DNA of 64,000 nucleotides from contig NC_079262.1 in NCBI RefSeq assembly GCF_947241705.1, positions 1 to 64,000 on the forward strand. Direction: 5' to 3'. Origin of the DNA: Saccharomyces mikatae IFO 1815. Taxonomy: Eukaryota > Ascomycota > Saccharomycetes > Saccharomycetales > Saccharomycetaceae. This document shows positions 39,764 through 49,623 of the stretch, one piece after another. A model generated the notes under the pieces. It saw only the letters and a program-made list of their open reading frames with translations, had not been told where the DNA came from and searched no databases. Both the position numbers and the translations under genes were made by a program. How positions within the stretch are numbered: position 1 is the first letter of the stretch; each line of letters starts with the position of its first letter.

Positions 39764-40873
39764 ATGGTTGTATTCGAAATAACTGTCCTTGGGGCCAATG
39801 GAGGACCTACTGAATACGGAACACAGTGCTTTATACTCAAACCTGCTAGAACGGAAGATCCAGAATTAATAGCCATAGATGGCGGCTCTGGGATGCATCA
39901 ATTACGAGAAATGTTAGTACAAGGGCAGCATGACAATGAAAGTTATGACGAATTCGTTCCAAGTTTTTACGAACATGACCGAGAACCTATAGAATTTTTT
40001 ATCCACCCTAAACTGAGCATACAAAAGGGCCTATCCAAATCTTTGATACAATCTTTAAAGAGGCAGGAGGGTCATTTTGAAAGTGCTAATATAACAAAGC
40101 AAACCTTTAAGGTATTTCAGGGAATTACAGACTACTATATTACCCATCCTCACTTGGATCATATCAGTGGACTAGTTGTAAACTCTCCTTCAATATACGA
40201 GCAAGAAAACACTAAAAAGAAAACTATCTGGGGTTTATCACACACAATTGAAGCCTTGCAAAAACATGTCTTTAATGATTTAATATGGCCAGATTTGACA
40301 GCTGAACGCTCGGAAAAATTGAAGCTAAAATTTTTGAACTCCAGGGAAGTCCAGAAGTGCACCATCTTTCCCTGGGATGTGATACCGTTCAAGGTTCACC
40401 ACGGGGTAGGCGTCAGAACCGGCACGCCAGTATACAGCACCTTTTATATTTTCAGAGACAGGAAAAGTAAAGACTGTGTAATAGTTTGCGGAGACGTTGA
40501 ACAGGACCGCAGGGAATGTGGAGAATCTTTATTAGAGGAGTTCTGGTCCTACGTTGCTGAGAATATACCACTTGCACATCTCAAGGGTATATTAGTCGAG
40601 TGTTCTTGCCCGCTGTCTTCTAAACCTGAACAGTTATATGGGCATTTATCACCAATATATTTAATCGACGAATTATCCAGTTTAAACACTTTATACAATA
40701 GCAGTAAAGGATTAAGTGGTTTGAATGTTATAGTAACTCACGTGAAGGCAACCCCTGCTAAAAGAGACCCAAGGCTAACCATACTTGAAGAGTTACGATT
40801 TTTGGCTGAAGAGAGAAACCTAGGAGATTTGAGGATATCTATTGCACTAGAAGGTTACACTTTGTTTCTATAA
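39764..40873 (+). CDS. PDE1: Low-affinity cAMP phosphodiesterase PDE1
   Basis: 369 residues, same length as S. cerevisiae PDE1. It is a class II cyclic nucleotide phosphodiesterase that hydrolyses cAMP to AMP and damps agonist-induced cAMP signalling through PKA. The class II signature with the metal-binding histidines reads THPHLDHISGLVVNSP near residue 127, in a metallo-beta-lactamase-like fold; further metal ligands fit CGDVEQDRRE near 243 and VTHVKATP near 325. The start MVVFEITVLGANGG gives the first beta strand of the fold, supporting this ATG. Frame intact. Confidence 0.96.
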   Translation: MVVFEITVLGANGGPTEYGTQCFILKPARTEDPELIAIDGGSGMHQLREMLVQGQHDNESYDEFVPSFYEHDREPIEFFIHPKLSIQKGLSKSLIQSLKRQEGHFESANITKQTFKVFQGITDYYITHPHLDHISGLVVNSPSIYEQENTKKKTIWGLSHTIEALQKHVFNDLIWPDLTAERSEKLKLKFLNSREVQKCTIFPWDVIPFKVHHGVGVRTGTPVYSTFYIFRDRKSKDCVIVCGDVEQDRRECGESLLEEFWSYVAENIPLAHLKGILVECSCPLSSKPEQLYGHLSPIYLIDELSSLNTLYNSSKGLSGLNVIVTHVKATPAKRDPRLTILEELRFLAEERNLGDLRISIALEGYTLFL

Positions 40874-40951
40874 TATGGAAATCGTCAATAGCATAAGATA
40901 TGTAATACTATATACTTTCAAAAGCGTATGAACTAAAAAACGATCAACATA

Positions 40952-40958
40952 TTACCCG
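40952..40958 (+). promoter_or_regulatory. Reb1 site before BRR6
   Basis: TTACCCG, followed by GA, lies 116 bp before the BRR6 ATG in the 200-bp PDE1-BRR6 spacer. This is the exact Reb1 core and a usual promoter distance for a general regulatory factor that clears nucleosomes. Confidence 0.55.
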
Positions 40959-41073
40959 GAAGTTATCAATATTGTAGTAGCGACTAAAGAAGCTAGCTTC
41001 CTTTTAGTATTACTGATGCGTTGATCAGTCTAGAGTCAACTATTGAGTTTCATATCTCAAGAAAAAGCCTAAT

Positions 41074-41664
41074 ATGGAACTCCGAAGTATTTCGAGACCA
41101 ACTGGTGGCATGGTCACTAACCGATTATTAGAAAGTGATGATGTAATGGAAGTTGAACTCCAGCAGGATGCTCGGTTGGCTGTTCAAAGCGTTTGGGTAA
41201 GACCAGGCTTAATTGCAGAGTATATACAACTGCTTTTCAATTTCATTATTGGGATGATAACATTATCCCTTGTTATTAAATTCATTCTGTTGATCAGAAA
41301 CGACGTTAACCTGAAACTAGAACATGATGTGAGGGAAGCGTTAGACAAAATTGCAACTTGTAAATCCAACTACTATAGAAACCAGTGCGAACCTCATATG
41401 CGAGTTCCGGCATTGGAAGTACGCTGTGATGAATGGTCTAAATGCATGAATGATAAAATACTGCCTGGTTCCGACTATCAGTGGGCTAAGGCATGGGCTC
41501 GTACTTTGGCAGAAGTAATAAATGCTTTTTTTGAGGCGTTTAGTATACGATCATTTCTTTTCATTCTGGTTAGCATCATAGGCATAATATTTGTAACTAA
41601 TACAAGTTTTGGATCATACAGGGTTTATCTCGATAAAGATACAAAAACGATTCGCAATGCATAG
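41074..41664 (+). CDS. BRR6: Nuclear-envelope protein BRR6
   Basis: 196 residues; S. cerevisiae BRR6 has 197. It is an essential integral protein of the nuclear envelope that works with Brl1 and Apq12 in membrane lipid balance and nuclear pore assembly. Two membrane segments are visible: about residues 48-72 (YIQLLFNFIIGMITLSLVIKF) and 155-175 (SFLFILVSIIGIIFVTN). Between them lie four conserved cysteines of the perinuclear-space domain (ATCKSN, QCEPHM, VRCDEW, KCMND), and an amphipathic stretch before the second segment. The gene is convergent with RAI1, only 93 bp apart. Confidence 0.95.
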   Translation: MELRSISRPTGGMVTNRLLESDDVMEVELQQDARLAVQSVWVRPGLIAEYIQLLFNFIIGMITLSLVIKFILLIRNDVNLKLEHDVREALDKIATCKSNYYRNQCEPHMRVPALEVRCDEWSKCMNDKILPGSDYQWAKAWARTLAEVINAFFEAFSIRSFLFILVSIIGIIFVTNTSFGSYRVYLDKDTKTIRNA

Positions 41665-41757
41665 TGTATGTAATTTATCTAATCTGCACATTTATATATT
41701 CTTAGAGGTTCCATACATCGACAAGAGTATGCGCAGGAAAGACATGAAGGAATATTG

Positions 41758-42921
41758 TTACTTCAGTGATTTTCTCCATTCCTTGAACCCATTGGTTAAT
41801 ATATGTTCACCAATAACCAAATTCGAATACTCATCATCATTTTCTTCAATTTCGGACAACCTCAAATGGTTGTTTTCGAAGACCAACTTAAACGCTCTTA
41901 TTTGAGCATGTGGATCTTCATCTCTTGGAATCATCTTCAAAAGCCATTCAGTGAGGAGACCATACCACTTAATCGCCTCTAGACATGCGCTCCCCATTTG
42001 TGGGTTATTATTCTTCAATAACACCGGCACCTCTTCTGTTGAAAATTCTTCTACAGTCTTTAACACATAATGGTCGTCTTTAAATCCATATATGATCCTT
42101 GGGATACCGACCAAAAAGCATTGCAGCCAAGTTCTAAACAGCTTGCGCTCAAACTTATGAGTGTCAGACGCATTCATAACTTGTTTTGTACATTTCAATT
42201 CAGCATAATGTTTCAAATTGTCTCTGCCGTTTTCCTTGAAATCAAATATGCAATCTACCTCCGCACCAAGAATTAATTTGCAGCTACCTACACCAGTTCT
42301 CACAACGCTGATGTATTCATCGCCATGCGACACAATCCTTTTAGTCCTTTTCTCTATTACTTCACGAGGTGTATACTGCAGCGGGTTAGAAAGTGTAGCC
42401 AAAGTTTCAAACTTGTACCCGGTAAATGCACTCAAATCTTGATTAATATTATTCCCGGCGCTAACTGTAGAGGATGTCTTAGATGCACCGATGGCTTCAG
42501 ACACTTCCTTGATGAAAAGCTGTCCGTTGAATGAAACGACACGAAGATTCACAGTGTTAAAAGATGGGGAGTCAAATGCACATGAAATCAATTTCCTTGC
42601 GATCCCCCTAAAAGTGATAACATCAGCATTGATTTTTTTCCCCTTGTGCCTTTCAGAGCTTTCTATAGTTTCTAACAGCCCACGTAAGGAACATCTATCT
42701 TCAAAATCATTGTAATAGTCCTTAAATTTCTGGAAACCAGCCGAGAGGTCTAACTTTCTGTCCAATTCAGCGTCTGGGAGATAGTAGTAATTCAAATTTG
42801 TGTCGTCGCTAATTAAATATTCTTCATCCTTAGTCCTTGAATAAAATCCTATTTCTTTTGGCTGCTTCAAAGCAGTTGTCGAACCTCTCTGCTTCACGAA
42901 TAAATTCGCACTAACGCCCAT
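41758..42921 (-). CDS. RAI1: RNA 5'-end quality-control enzyme RAI1 (DXO family)
   Basis: 387 residues, the S. cerevisiae length. Rai1 is the nuclear partner and stimulator of the 5'-3' exonuclease Rat1 and itself removes pyrophosphate and aberrant caps from RNA 5' ends; it serves rRNA processing and transcription termination. Active-site motifs of the DXO/Rai1 family are intact: [10 protein letters not shown] (acidic metal ligands) near residue 220, AELKCTK near 240, and a conserved Arg region near RGIARKL. The start [14 protein letters not shown] fits. It is divergent from GUS1, and its promoter has PAC and RRPE motifs typical of ribosome-biogenesis genes. Confidence 0.96.
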   Translation of the reverse strand: MGVSANLFVKQRGSTTALKQPKEIGFYSRTKDEEYLISDDTNLNYYYLPDAELDRKLDLSAGFQKFKDYYNDFEDRCSLRGLLETIESSERHKGKKINADVITFRGIARKLISCAFDSPSFNTVNLRVVSFNGQLFIKEVSEAIGASKTSSTVSAGNNINQDLSAFTGYKFETLATLSNPLQYTPREVIEKRTKRIVSHGDEYISVVRTGVGSCKLILGAEVDCIFDFKENGRDNLKHYAELKCTKQVMNASDTHKFERKLFRTWLQCFLVGIPRIIYGFKDDHYVLKTVEEFSTEEVPVLLKNNNPQMGSACLEAIKWYGLLTEWLLKMIPRDEDPHAQIRAFKLVFENNHLRLSEIEENDDEYSNLVIGEHILTNGFKEWRKSLK

Positions 42922-43167
42922 TAGGATATACTACACTAATTCGATTCTTTGTTATCTCCTAACATATTACAGAACGGTTAGCAACATAACAATACCTCAT
43001 CTCCTCCTAATACTCGAAGTAAATTTTTCAATTTACCCGAATATTTGCTTTCTTTTTTTTCTCGTTAAAAAGATGAAAAATGGAAGAAAGTTGAAGATAT
43101 CTGGCTGCAACAGAAAGAATACTAAAAACAGTTTCTGGAGGTTAAAGAAACCATAAAAGCGATCAAG
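42922..43167. promoter_or_regulatory. Divergent RAI1-GUS1 promoter with PAC, RRPE and Reb1 motifs
   Basis: Reading toward GUS1: CTCATC at 42996-43001 (reverse of the PAC core GATGAG), AAATTTTTCA at 43021-43030 (reverse TGAAAAATTT, RRPE) and TTACCCG at 43033-43039 (Reb1). PAC and RRPE lie about 75 and 100 bp before the RAI1 ATG and are 19 bp apart, the usual pairing in ribosome-biogenesis promoters. Confidence 0.65.
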
Positions 43168-45294
43168 ATGCCATCCACCTTGACTATTAATGGAAAAGCC
43201 CCAATTGTGGCTTATGCTGAATTAATTGCTGCTCGTATCGTAAACGCGTTAGCTCCAAACTCCATAGCTATCGTGTTTGTCGACGATAAGAAAGCCCCTG
43301 CTGCCATACTAGATGATGCCACTGAAGATGTCTTTAGCAAGATAACTGGCAAATTTGCTGCCATCTTCGACAATGGTGATAAGGAGCAACTTGCTAAATG
43401 GGTTGATTTGGCTCAAAAGGAATTGGTTGTCAAGAATTTCGCCAAATTATCACAATCATTGGAAGCATTGGATTCTCAATTGAACTTAAGAACTTTTATT
43501 CTTGGTGGGTTGAAGTACTCAGCCGCTGATGTAGCATGTTGGGGCGCTCTGAGATCTAATGGGATGTGTGGTTCCATCATCAAAAATAAAGTTGATGTTA
43601 ACGTTTCTCGTTGGTACACTCTATTAGAAATGGACCCAATCTTTGGTGAAGCTCACGATTTCTTGAGCAAATCTTTACAAGAATTAAAGAAAAGCGCTAA
43701 TGTAGGTAAGAAAAAGGAAACTCACAAGGCTAACTTTGAAATCGATTTACCAGAAGCCAAAATTGGTGAAGTCGTTACTCGTTTCCCACCTGAACCTTCT
43801 GGATATCTACATATTGGACACGCTAAAGCCGCTCTATTGAACCAATATTTCGCCCAAGCGTACAAGGGTAAACTTATCATCAGGTTCGATGACACCAACC
43901 CATCAAAGGAGAAGGAAGAGTTCCAAGATTCTATTTTGGAAGATTTGGATTTATTAGGGATCAAGGGTGATAAAATAACCTACTCCTCCGATTATTTCCA
44001 AGAAATGTACGATTATTGTATTCAAATGATCAAGGATGGTAAAGCTTACTGTGACGATACTCCAACTGAGAAGATGAGAGAGGAACGTATGGATGGTATC
44101 GCCTCTTCCAGAAGAGACCGTTCCGTTGAAGAAAACTTAAGAATTTTTACTGAAGAAATGAAGAACGGTACTGAGGAAGGTTTGAAAAACTGTGTACGTG
44201 CCAAGATTGATTACAAAGCCTTGAACAAGACTTTAAGAGATCCTGTCATTTACAGATGTAACTTGACTCCTCATCACAGAACCGGGTCTACTTGGAAAAT
44301 CTATCCAACGTACGATTTCTGTGTTCCAATTGTTGATGCTGTTGAAGGTGTTACTCACGCTTTACGTACTATTGAATATAGAGACCGTAACGCTCAATAT
44401 GATTGGATGTTACAAGCTTTACGTTTGAGAAAAGTCCACATCTGGGATTTCGCTCGTATCAACTTTGTTAGAACTTTGCTGTCTAAGAGAAAGTTGCAAT
44501 GGATGGTTGACAAGGACTTAGTTGGAAACTGGGACGATCCAAGATTCCCAACTGTCAGAGGTGTGAGAAGAAGAGGTATGACTGTTGAAGGTTTGAGAAA
44601 CTTCGTCTTATCTCAAGGTCCATCCAGGAATGTCATAAACTTAGAATGGAATTTGATATGGGCTTTCAACAAGAAAATTATTGACCCAATTGCTCCAAGA
44701 CACACTGCGATTGTTAATCCAGTTAAGATTCACTTAGAAGGCTCAGAAGCTCCACAAGAACCAAAAACTGAAACGAAACCAAAGCACAAGAAGAACCCAG
44801 CTGTAGGTGAAAAGAAAGTCATTTACTACAAGGACATCGTTGTTGACAAGGATGATGCTGACGTCATCAATGTTGATGAAGAAATCACATTAATGGACTG
44901 GGGTAACGTCATTATTACCAAGAAGAATGAAGATGGTTCTATGATCGCCAAGTTGAATTTGGAGGGTGATTTCAAGAAGACTAAGCACAAGTTGACTTGG
45001 CTGGCTGATACTAAGGATGTTGTCCCTGTTGATTTGGTTGACTTTGACCACTTGATTACCAAGGACAGATTGGAAGAAGACGAAAGTTTTGAGGATTTCT
45101 TGACTCCTCAAACCGAATTTCACACCGACGCCATTGCTGATTTGAATGTTAAGGATATGAAGATTGGCGATATTATCCAATTCGAAAGAAAGGGTTACTA
45201 TAGATTGGATGCCTTACCAAAGGATGGTAAGCCATATGTCTTCTTTACTATCCCAGATGGTAAATCTGTCAACAAATACGGTGCAAAGAAATAA
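43168..45294 (+). CDS. GUS1: Cytosolic glutamyl-tRNA synthetase GUS1
   Basis: 708 residues, the S. cerevisiae length. It charges tRNA-Glu with glutamate and forms a complex with Arc1 and methionyl-tRNA synthetase. Residues 1 to about 190 are a GST-like domain that binds Arc1. The class I catalytic core begins at VVTRFPPEPSGYLHIGHAKA with the HIGH-type motif near residue 217; RFDDTNP follows, and the KMSKS-type loop is LLSKRKLQ near 435. The C-terminal beta-barrel anticodon-binding domains come after a Lys-rich insert (TKPKHKKN) near 535. Codon use is strongly biased to optimal codons, fitting an abundant housekeeping enzyme. Confidence 0.98.
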   Translation: MPSTLTINGKAPIVAYAELIAARIVNALAPNSIAIVFVDDKKAPAAILDDATEDVFSKITGKFAAIFDNGDKEQLAKWVDLAQKELVVKNFAKLSQSLEALDSQLNLRTFILGGLKYSAADVACWGALRSNGMCGSIIKNKVDVNVSRWYTLLEMDPIFGEAHDFLSKSLQELKKSANVGKKKETHKANFEIDLPEAKIGEVVTRFPPEPSGYLHIGHAKAALLNQYFAQAYKGKLIIRFDDTNPSKEKEEFQDSILEDLDLLGIKGDKITYSSDYFQEMYDYCIQMIKDGKAYCDDTPTEKMREERMDGIASSRRDRSVEENLRIFTEEMKNGTEEGLKNCVRAKIDYKALNKTLRDPVIYRCNLTPHHRTGSTWKIYPTYDFCVPIVDAVEGVTHALRTIEYRDRNAQYDWMLQALRLRKVHIWDFARINFVRTLLSKRKLQWMVDKDLVGNWDDPRFPTVRGVRRRGMTVEGLRNFVLSQGPSRNVINLEWNLIWAFNKKIIDPIAPRHTAIVNPVKIHLEGSEAPQEPKTETKPKHKKNPAVGEKKVIYYKDIVVDKDDADVINVDEEITLMDWGNVIITKKNEDGSMIAKLNLEGDFKKTKHKLTWLADTKDVVPVDLVDFDHLITKDRLEEDESFEDFLTPQTEFHTDAIADLNVKDMKIGDIIQFERKGYYRLDALPKDGKPYVFFTIPDGKSVNKYGAKK

Positions 45295-45660
45295 ACATCA
45301 CATAAGTAATGTGTGTACATATTTATGTAATTACTCAAAGAGTATGTTTTGAAAAACATCTTTAAAATGTAAATTTTTTCCTTTCTCTGATGTTTTTGTC
45401 CTCACAGAACTTTCGATACGATTAGTTCACCTGTTCTTAAGTGGTATTTAGCGGTAAACACTTCCAATATTAACATACTCTTAAATATCATATTGTCGAA
45501 TAATGGTTACCCGAAAGTAAACTCTCACAACTTTATCTAATGAAGATGGTACCAGTAATGGAATGAGAGATAAAAGGAAACTTTTTAGGATTCTGAAAGA
45601 TGGTAAAAGAAGAGGAGTCGCCTGATTGTTTTGAACTAGTTAACTGAGAACGCTATAGGA
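45295..45660. promoter_or_regulatory. GUS1-RTF1 intergenic region with Reb1 site
   Basis: 366 bp. TTACCCG at 45507-45513 lies 148 bp before the RTF1 ATG. The first part holds the GUS1 3' end. No gene or tRNA box was found. Confidence 0.55.
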
Positions 45661-47358
45661 ATGTCTGACTTAGATGAAGATTTGTTAGCTTTGGCTGGTG
45701 CCGATGAATCTGAAGAAGAAGATCAAGTTTTGACTACAACATCTGCCAAGAGAGCTAAAAACAATGACCAATCTCTCTCCAAAAAGCGGAGGATTGAAGT
45801 TGGGAATGCAGAAGAAGACGATGAAGAGGATGAGGATGAGGAGGATGATTACAATCCTTACTCTGTAGGAAATGCAAGCTATGGATCCGAGGAAGTAGAA
45901 GAGCCCAATCCATTTCCCTTGGAAGGTAAGTACAAGAATGAAAGCGACAGGGAGCACCTAGAGTCCTTGCCTGAAATGGAACGTGAAACGTTGTTATTTG
46001 AAAGATCTCAAATAATGCAAAAGTACCAGGAAAGGAAACTTTTTAGAGCACGTGGAAGAGACATGAAGGAACAACAACAAAGAGCCAAGAATGACGAAGA
46101 TTCTAGAAAAACCAGGACTTCTACTAGGTCAACACATGCTACTGGTCATTCTGATATAAAGGCTTCAAAACTTTCCCAACTAAAGAAACAAAGAGCAAGA
46201 AAGAATCGTCACTACAGCGACAACGAAGGCGAGGTAGATGATGAAGACGAGTACAGAGAAGATGATTATAAAGATGATGAAGGGAGTGAATACGGAGATG
46301 ACGAAGAGTATAATCCTTTTGATAGAGGTGACTTATACGATAAGAGGGAAGAAGAAGTGGAATGGGCGGAAGAGGAAGACGAGCTGGACAGGGAGCCTGA
46401 AATTTCTGATTTCAACAAAGTAAGGATTGGCCGTTCATTTGTCGCAAAATTTTGTTTTTATCCTGGGTTTGAAGATGTCGTCAAAGGTTGTTATGGTAGA
46501 GTTAACGTTGGTACAGATAAACGTACAGGCAAAACTAGTTACCGTATGGTGAGAATTGAGAGAGTTTTCTTGCAGAAACCTTACAACATGGGCAAGTTTT
46601 ACACTAACCAGTATTTTGGTGTTACTCAAGGTAAAGACAGAAAAGTTTTTCAAATGAATTATTTTAGTGATGGTTTGTTCGCTGATGATGAATATCAAAG
46701 ATACCTCAGGGCTTTGGATAATTCGCAAATTGTCAAACCTTCTTTACATTCTTTGAATAATAAAACGAAGGAGGTTATGGATTTTGTAAATACACCACTG
46801 ACCGATAAAACTACAGATGAGGTTGTTCGTCATAGGATGCAATTTAATAAGAAGCTATCCGGTACGAATGCAGTATTAGAGAAAACTGTATTGAGAGAGA
46901 AACTACAGTATGCTAAGGAAACAAACAATGAAAAAGATATTGCAAAATACTCCGCCCAATTAAGGAATTTTGAGAAGCGAATGTCTGTGTACGAAAAGCA
47001 TCACGAGAATGACCAATCTGATATAAAAAAATTGGGAGAGTTAACCTCTAAGAATAGAAAGTTAAATATGAGCAACATCAGAAATGCGGAGCATGTTAAG
47101 AAAGAAGATGTCAATAATTTCGATTCGAAGAGTGATCCTTTCAGTCGGCTAAAAACCAGAACTAAAGTTTATTATCAGGAGATACAGAAGGAAGAAAACG
47201 CAAAAGCCAAAGAGATTGCACAACAAGAGAAACTACAAGAAGATAAAGTTGCTAAGGAAAAACGTGAGAAAGAGCTGCTTCTGGCACAGTTTAGACGTCT
47301 TGGTGGATTGGAGCGCATGATCGGTGAGTTAGATATCAAATTTGACTTCAAATTTTAA
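45661..47358 (+). CDS. RTF1: Paf1-complex subunit RTF1
   Basis: 565 residues; S. cerevisiae RTF1 has 558, the extra ones falling in acidic stretches. Rtf1 links the Paf1 complex to RNA polymerase II and promotes H2B ubiquitylation through its histone modification domain (about residues 60-150, with [19 protein letters not shown]). Acidic runs occur at about 48-62 and 180-215 ([19 protein letters not shown]). The Plus3 domain, which binds phosphorylated Spt5, spans about 240-370 ([29 protein letters not shown]). A coiled-coil, Lys/Glu-rich C-terminus ends in [21 protein letters not shown], which contacts the rest of the complex. Confidence 0.97.
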   Translation: MSDLDEDLLALAGADESEEEDQVLTTTSAKRAKNNDQSLSKKRRIEVGNAEEDDEEDEDEEDDYNPYSVGNASYGSEEVEEPNPFPLEGKYKNESDREHLESLPEMERETLLFERSQIMQKYQERKLFRARGRDMKEQQQRAKNDEDSRKTRTSTRSTHATGHSDIKASKLSQLKKQRARKNRHYSDNEGEVDDEDEYREDDYKDDEGSEYGDDEEYNPFDRGDLYDKREEEVEWAEEEDELDREPEISDFNKVRIGRSFVAKFCFYPGFEDVVKGCYGRVNVGTDKRTGKTSYRMVRIERVFLQKPYNMGKFYTNQYFGVTQGKDRKVFQMNYFSDGLFADDEYQRYLRALDNSQIVKPSLHSLNNKTKEVMDFVNTPLTDKTTDEVVRHRMQFNKKLSGTNAVLEKTVLREKLQYAKETNNEKDIAKYSAQLRNFEKRMSVYEKHHENDQSDIKKLGELTSKNRKLNMSNIRNAEHVKKEDVNNFDSKSDPFSRLKTRTKVYYQEIQKEENAKAKEIAQQEKLQEDKVAKEKREKELLLAQFRRLGGLERMIGELDIKFDFKF

Positions 47359-47529
47359 TATGTAAGTTAATCTTTGTGTTTGTAAAATTACATTTATATG
47401 TGTACGTATATCGAATTAGAGATATTACTATCATCATTATGTTGCAGTGAAAACAAAAATAAGAAAATAAGAGTAATGTGAAGGTTTTCGTATTCAGAAA
47501 CAAAACATTGAAGAGCTAAACTCCATATC

Positions 47530-48687
47530 ATGCTAAGCGAAGATGAACTAGGTGACAGAATATCAACAAGAGTGATTAATGAGTATTCGAAACTAAAACC
47601 TATTTGTAGACCAGTAACAAGGCCTACAGGCGTCAAGGAGTGGACAGTACTAGCCGGTATTGTAGCTATTAACAGAAAGAATGATACAAACAATATAGAC
47701 GTGCTTTCAATGGCTACTGGTGTAAAAGCGATGCCAGATTCTGAATTAAGAAGAAGTGGAGGGAAAATTCTACACGATTGTCATGCGGAGATACTAGCCT
47801 TGAGAGGTCTTAATACCGTTTTATTAAATCATATAAAAGAGTATAATCCAGCTAATGGTAGCGACTTTATTCAAAGTAACGACGAGACGCCACCAAGGTT
47901 CAAGCTAAAGGACAACTGGGAGTTGGCATTGTACATCTCAAAACTGCCCTGTGGTGATGCTAGTATAGATTTTCTGAACGATAATTGTAAAAATGATCAT
48001 GACTTTCCCAAAATAGAAGATGATGATGAATTTCAATATGTCAACTCTAGTGTGAAAACAATACTGAGGGGGAATCTAAATTTCAACAGGAAAAATGTCG
48101 TAAGAACCAAGCCAGGAAGGTATGATTCGAACATCACTTTATCTAAATCTTGCTCTGATAAATTATTAATGAAGCGACTATCATCAATACTAAACGCTTT
48201 GAACTACGAGTTATTTGTACAACCTGTATTTTTAAAATATGTTGTGATTCCTGGTTTAGAAAATGAAGTAAAGCATGTCCTGAAGCAATCTTTTCACGAT
48301 CGTCTACCTAATGCCAACCATGAAACCATATTCATGAGTTGCAACACATCATTTTACGATGATAAGGCAGGTGAGGAGGATGTACCTAGCCTAATGTGTA
48401 GTATCAAACTCTTTATGAATGATCATACTAATGAAGAAGCAATTCTCAATGGAGTGAAGAATGGGTTTTATACTAAGTCATCCAAACCACTGAGGAAACA
48501 CTGTCAATCGCTTGTAAGCCGGTTTGCACAATGGGAATTGTTCAAGCAGATTAGACCAGAATATGAGGGGATGAGTTATCTGCAGTTCAAATCTTCTCAG
48601 AAAAGGAGGACTCGATTAATCATCGCGATAAAGGACATCTTATCACCAGATGGTTGGATACCCACCAAAATAGATGATGTACAATAA
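47530..48687 (+). CDS. TAD1: tRNA-specific adenosine deaminase TAD1
   Basis: 385 residues; S. cerevisiae TAD1 has 400. It deaminates adenosine 37 next to the anticodon of tRNA-Ala to inosine. The ADAR-type deaminase fold shows the zinc-site His and catalytic Glu in HDCHAEILALRG near residue 75 and the first zinc Cys in LPCGDAS near 141; the third ligand should be the Cys in SKSCSDK near 203. ILRGNLNFNRKNVVRTKPGR is the conserved substrate-side stretch. Compared with S. cerevisiae, the C-terminal half carries short deletions and many changes, making it one of the faster-evolving genes here. It converges with the next gene. Confidence 0.94.
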   Translation: MLSEDELGDRISTRVINEYSKLKPICRPVTRPTGVKEWTVLAGIVAINRKNDTNNIDVLSMATGVKAMPDSELRRSGGKILHDCHAEILALRGLNTVLLNHIKEYNPANGSDFIQSNDETPPRFKLKDNWELALYISKLPCGDASIDFLNDNCKNDHDFPKIEDDDEFQYVNSSVKTILRGNLNFNRKNVVRTKPGRYDSNITLSKSCSDKLLMKRLSSILNALNYELFVQPVFLKYVVIPGLENEVKHVLKQSFHDRLPNANHETIFMSCNTSFYDDKAGEEDVPSLMCSIKLFMNDHTNEEAILNGVKNGFYTKSSKPLRKHCQSLVSRFAQWELFKQIRPEYEGMSYLQFKSSQKRRTRLIIAIKDILSPDGWIPTKIDDVQ

Positions 48688-48837
48688 TATATGTATATAT
48701 ATATATATATATAAATGCGTATATGTACACTCATTGTTTAATGCTTATCAAAAGGAATATATACATAGCATAAAAATTATCTATGTACCCAAATTATCTA
48801 TCTTTCTTCCTTTATAGCACTAGCACCACTAGTTTTG

Positions 48838-49383
48838 TTATTTTCTATCGTCAGCTTCATCATCATCAGATGATCCATCATCTATCATTTCCTCATCCTC
48901 ATTGTTATCAGCTAAACCATTGGTATTATCAATAGCTAATTCGGCACCTTGCAAAAGGTCGATTAATTCATCTAATTCATCGCCATGAACCAAGTCAATT
49001 GGCTTTTGGTTATTATAATTTCTCACCCGAGGGTCTGCTCCCACTTCAATTAAGTTTCTAGCAATAAAAGTCCCATGTTCGGGTTCCTCTTGACTATATC
49101 TAACTGTGACGTGTAGTGGAGTGTCGCCATCAACATCGTTTTGAGGGTCTATTTCTATTTCACCTTCTTGATCGAGAACCTTGTCAAGAACTTCCCAGGA
49201 CCCATATTTACAACACAAGTGTAACGCTGTATTCCCCAATGGTTCTCTAGATTCGTTGATGAGCTTTGCGATCTTTTCCGGATTGTTATCTAAGCTATTG
49301 AATACAGTTTCCAATAGATCCAAGTTATTTCTTCTAGCTGCATCCAGCAATTGCTCACTTAGAGAAGCACCTTCAGTATCCAT
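48838..49383 (-). CDS. YGL242C: Ankyrin-repeat protein YGL242C
   Basis: 181 residues, the S. cerevisiae length. Function unknown. About three ankyrin repeats can be read: NTALHLCCKYGSWEVLDKVL, DTPLHVTVRYSQEEPEHGTF and a weaker third with VRNYNNQKPIDLVHGDELDELIDLLQ. The C-terminal 25 residues are acidic (EDEEMIDDGSSDDDEADD). A small cytosolic or nuclear adaptor is the natural guess. The 150-bp spacer to TAD1 contains a (TA)n run near 48690-48712. The gene is divergent from KAP114. Confidence 0.93.
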   Translation of the reverse strand: MDTEGASLSEQLLDAARRNNLDLLETVFNSLDNNPEKIAKLINESREPLGNTALHLCCKYGSWEVLDKVLDQEGEIEIDPQNDVDGDTPLHVTVRYSQEEPEHGTFIARNLIEVGADPRVRNYNNQKPIDLVHGDELDELIDLLQGAELAIDNTNGLADNNEDEEMIDDGSSDDDEADDRK

Positions 49384-49623
49384 GACAAAAAAAAGGAAAC
49401 AAATTTATTCTGTGAAACACCTCGAGTTAGTTCACCTATGAGTTCTAACTACGGGTTCTGAAATTCTGTAGGACCCCTATATAACGAATTCATTACCATT
49501 CCTTTGATCACCGCGTTATATTCTACTATAAAATGAAAAAAAATCGTATACATACAAATGTGCTTGGGTATTCAAAAAATTTGAAAATCTTAAGCAATAC
49601 GACAACCTTTTCACCATACTCAA
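49384..49623. promoter_or_regulatory. Divergent YGL242C-KAP114 promoter
   Basis: 240 bp. A-rich tracts near 49386-49394 and 49533-49543 lie close to each gene. No site was clear enough to name. Confidence 0.35.
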
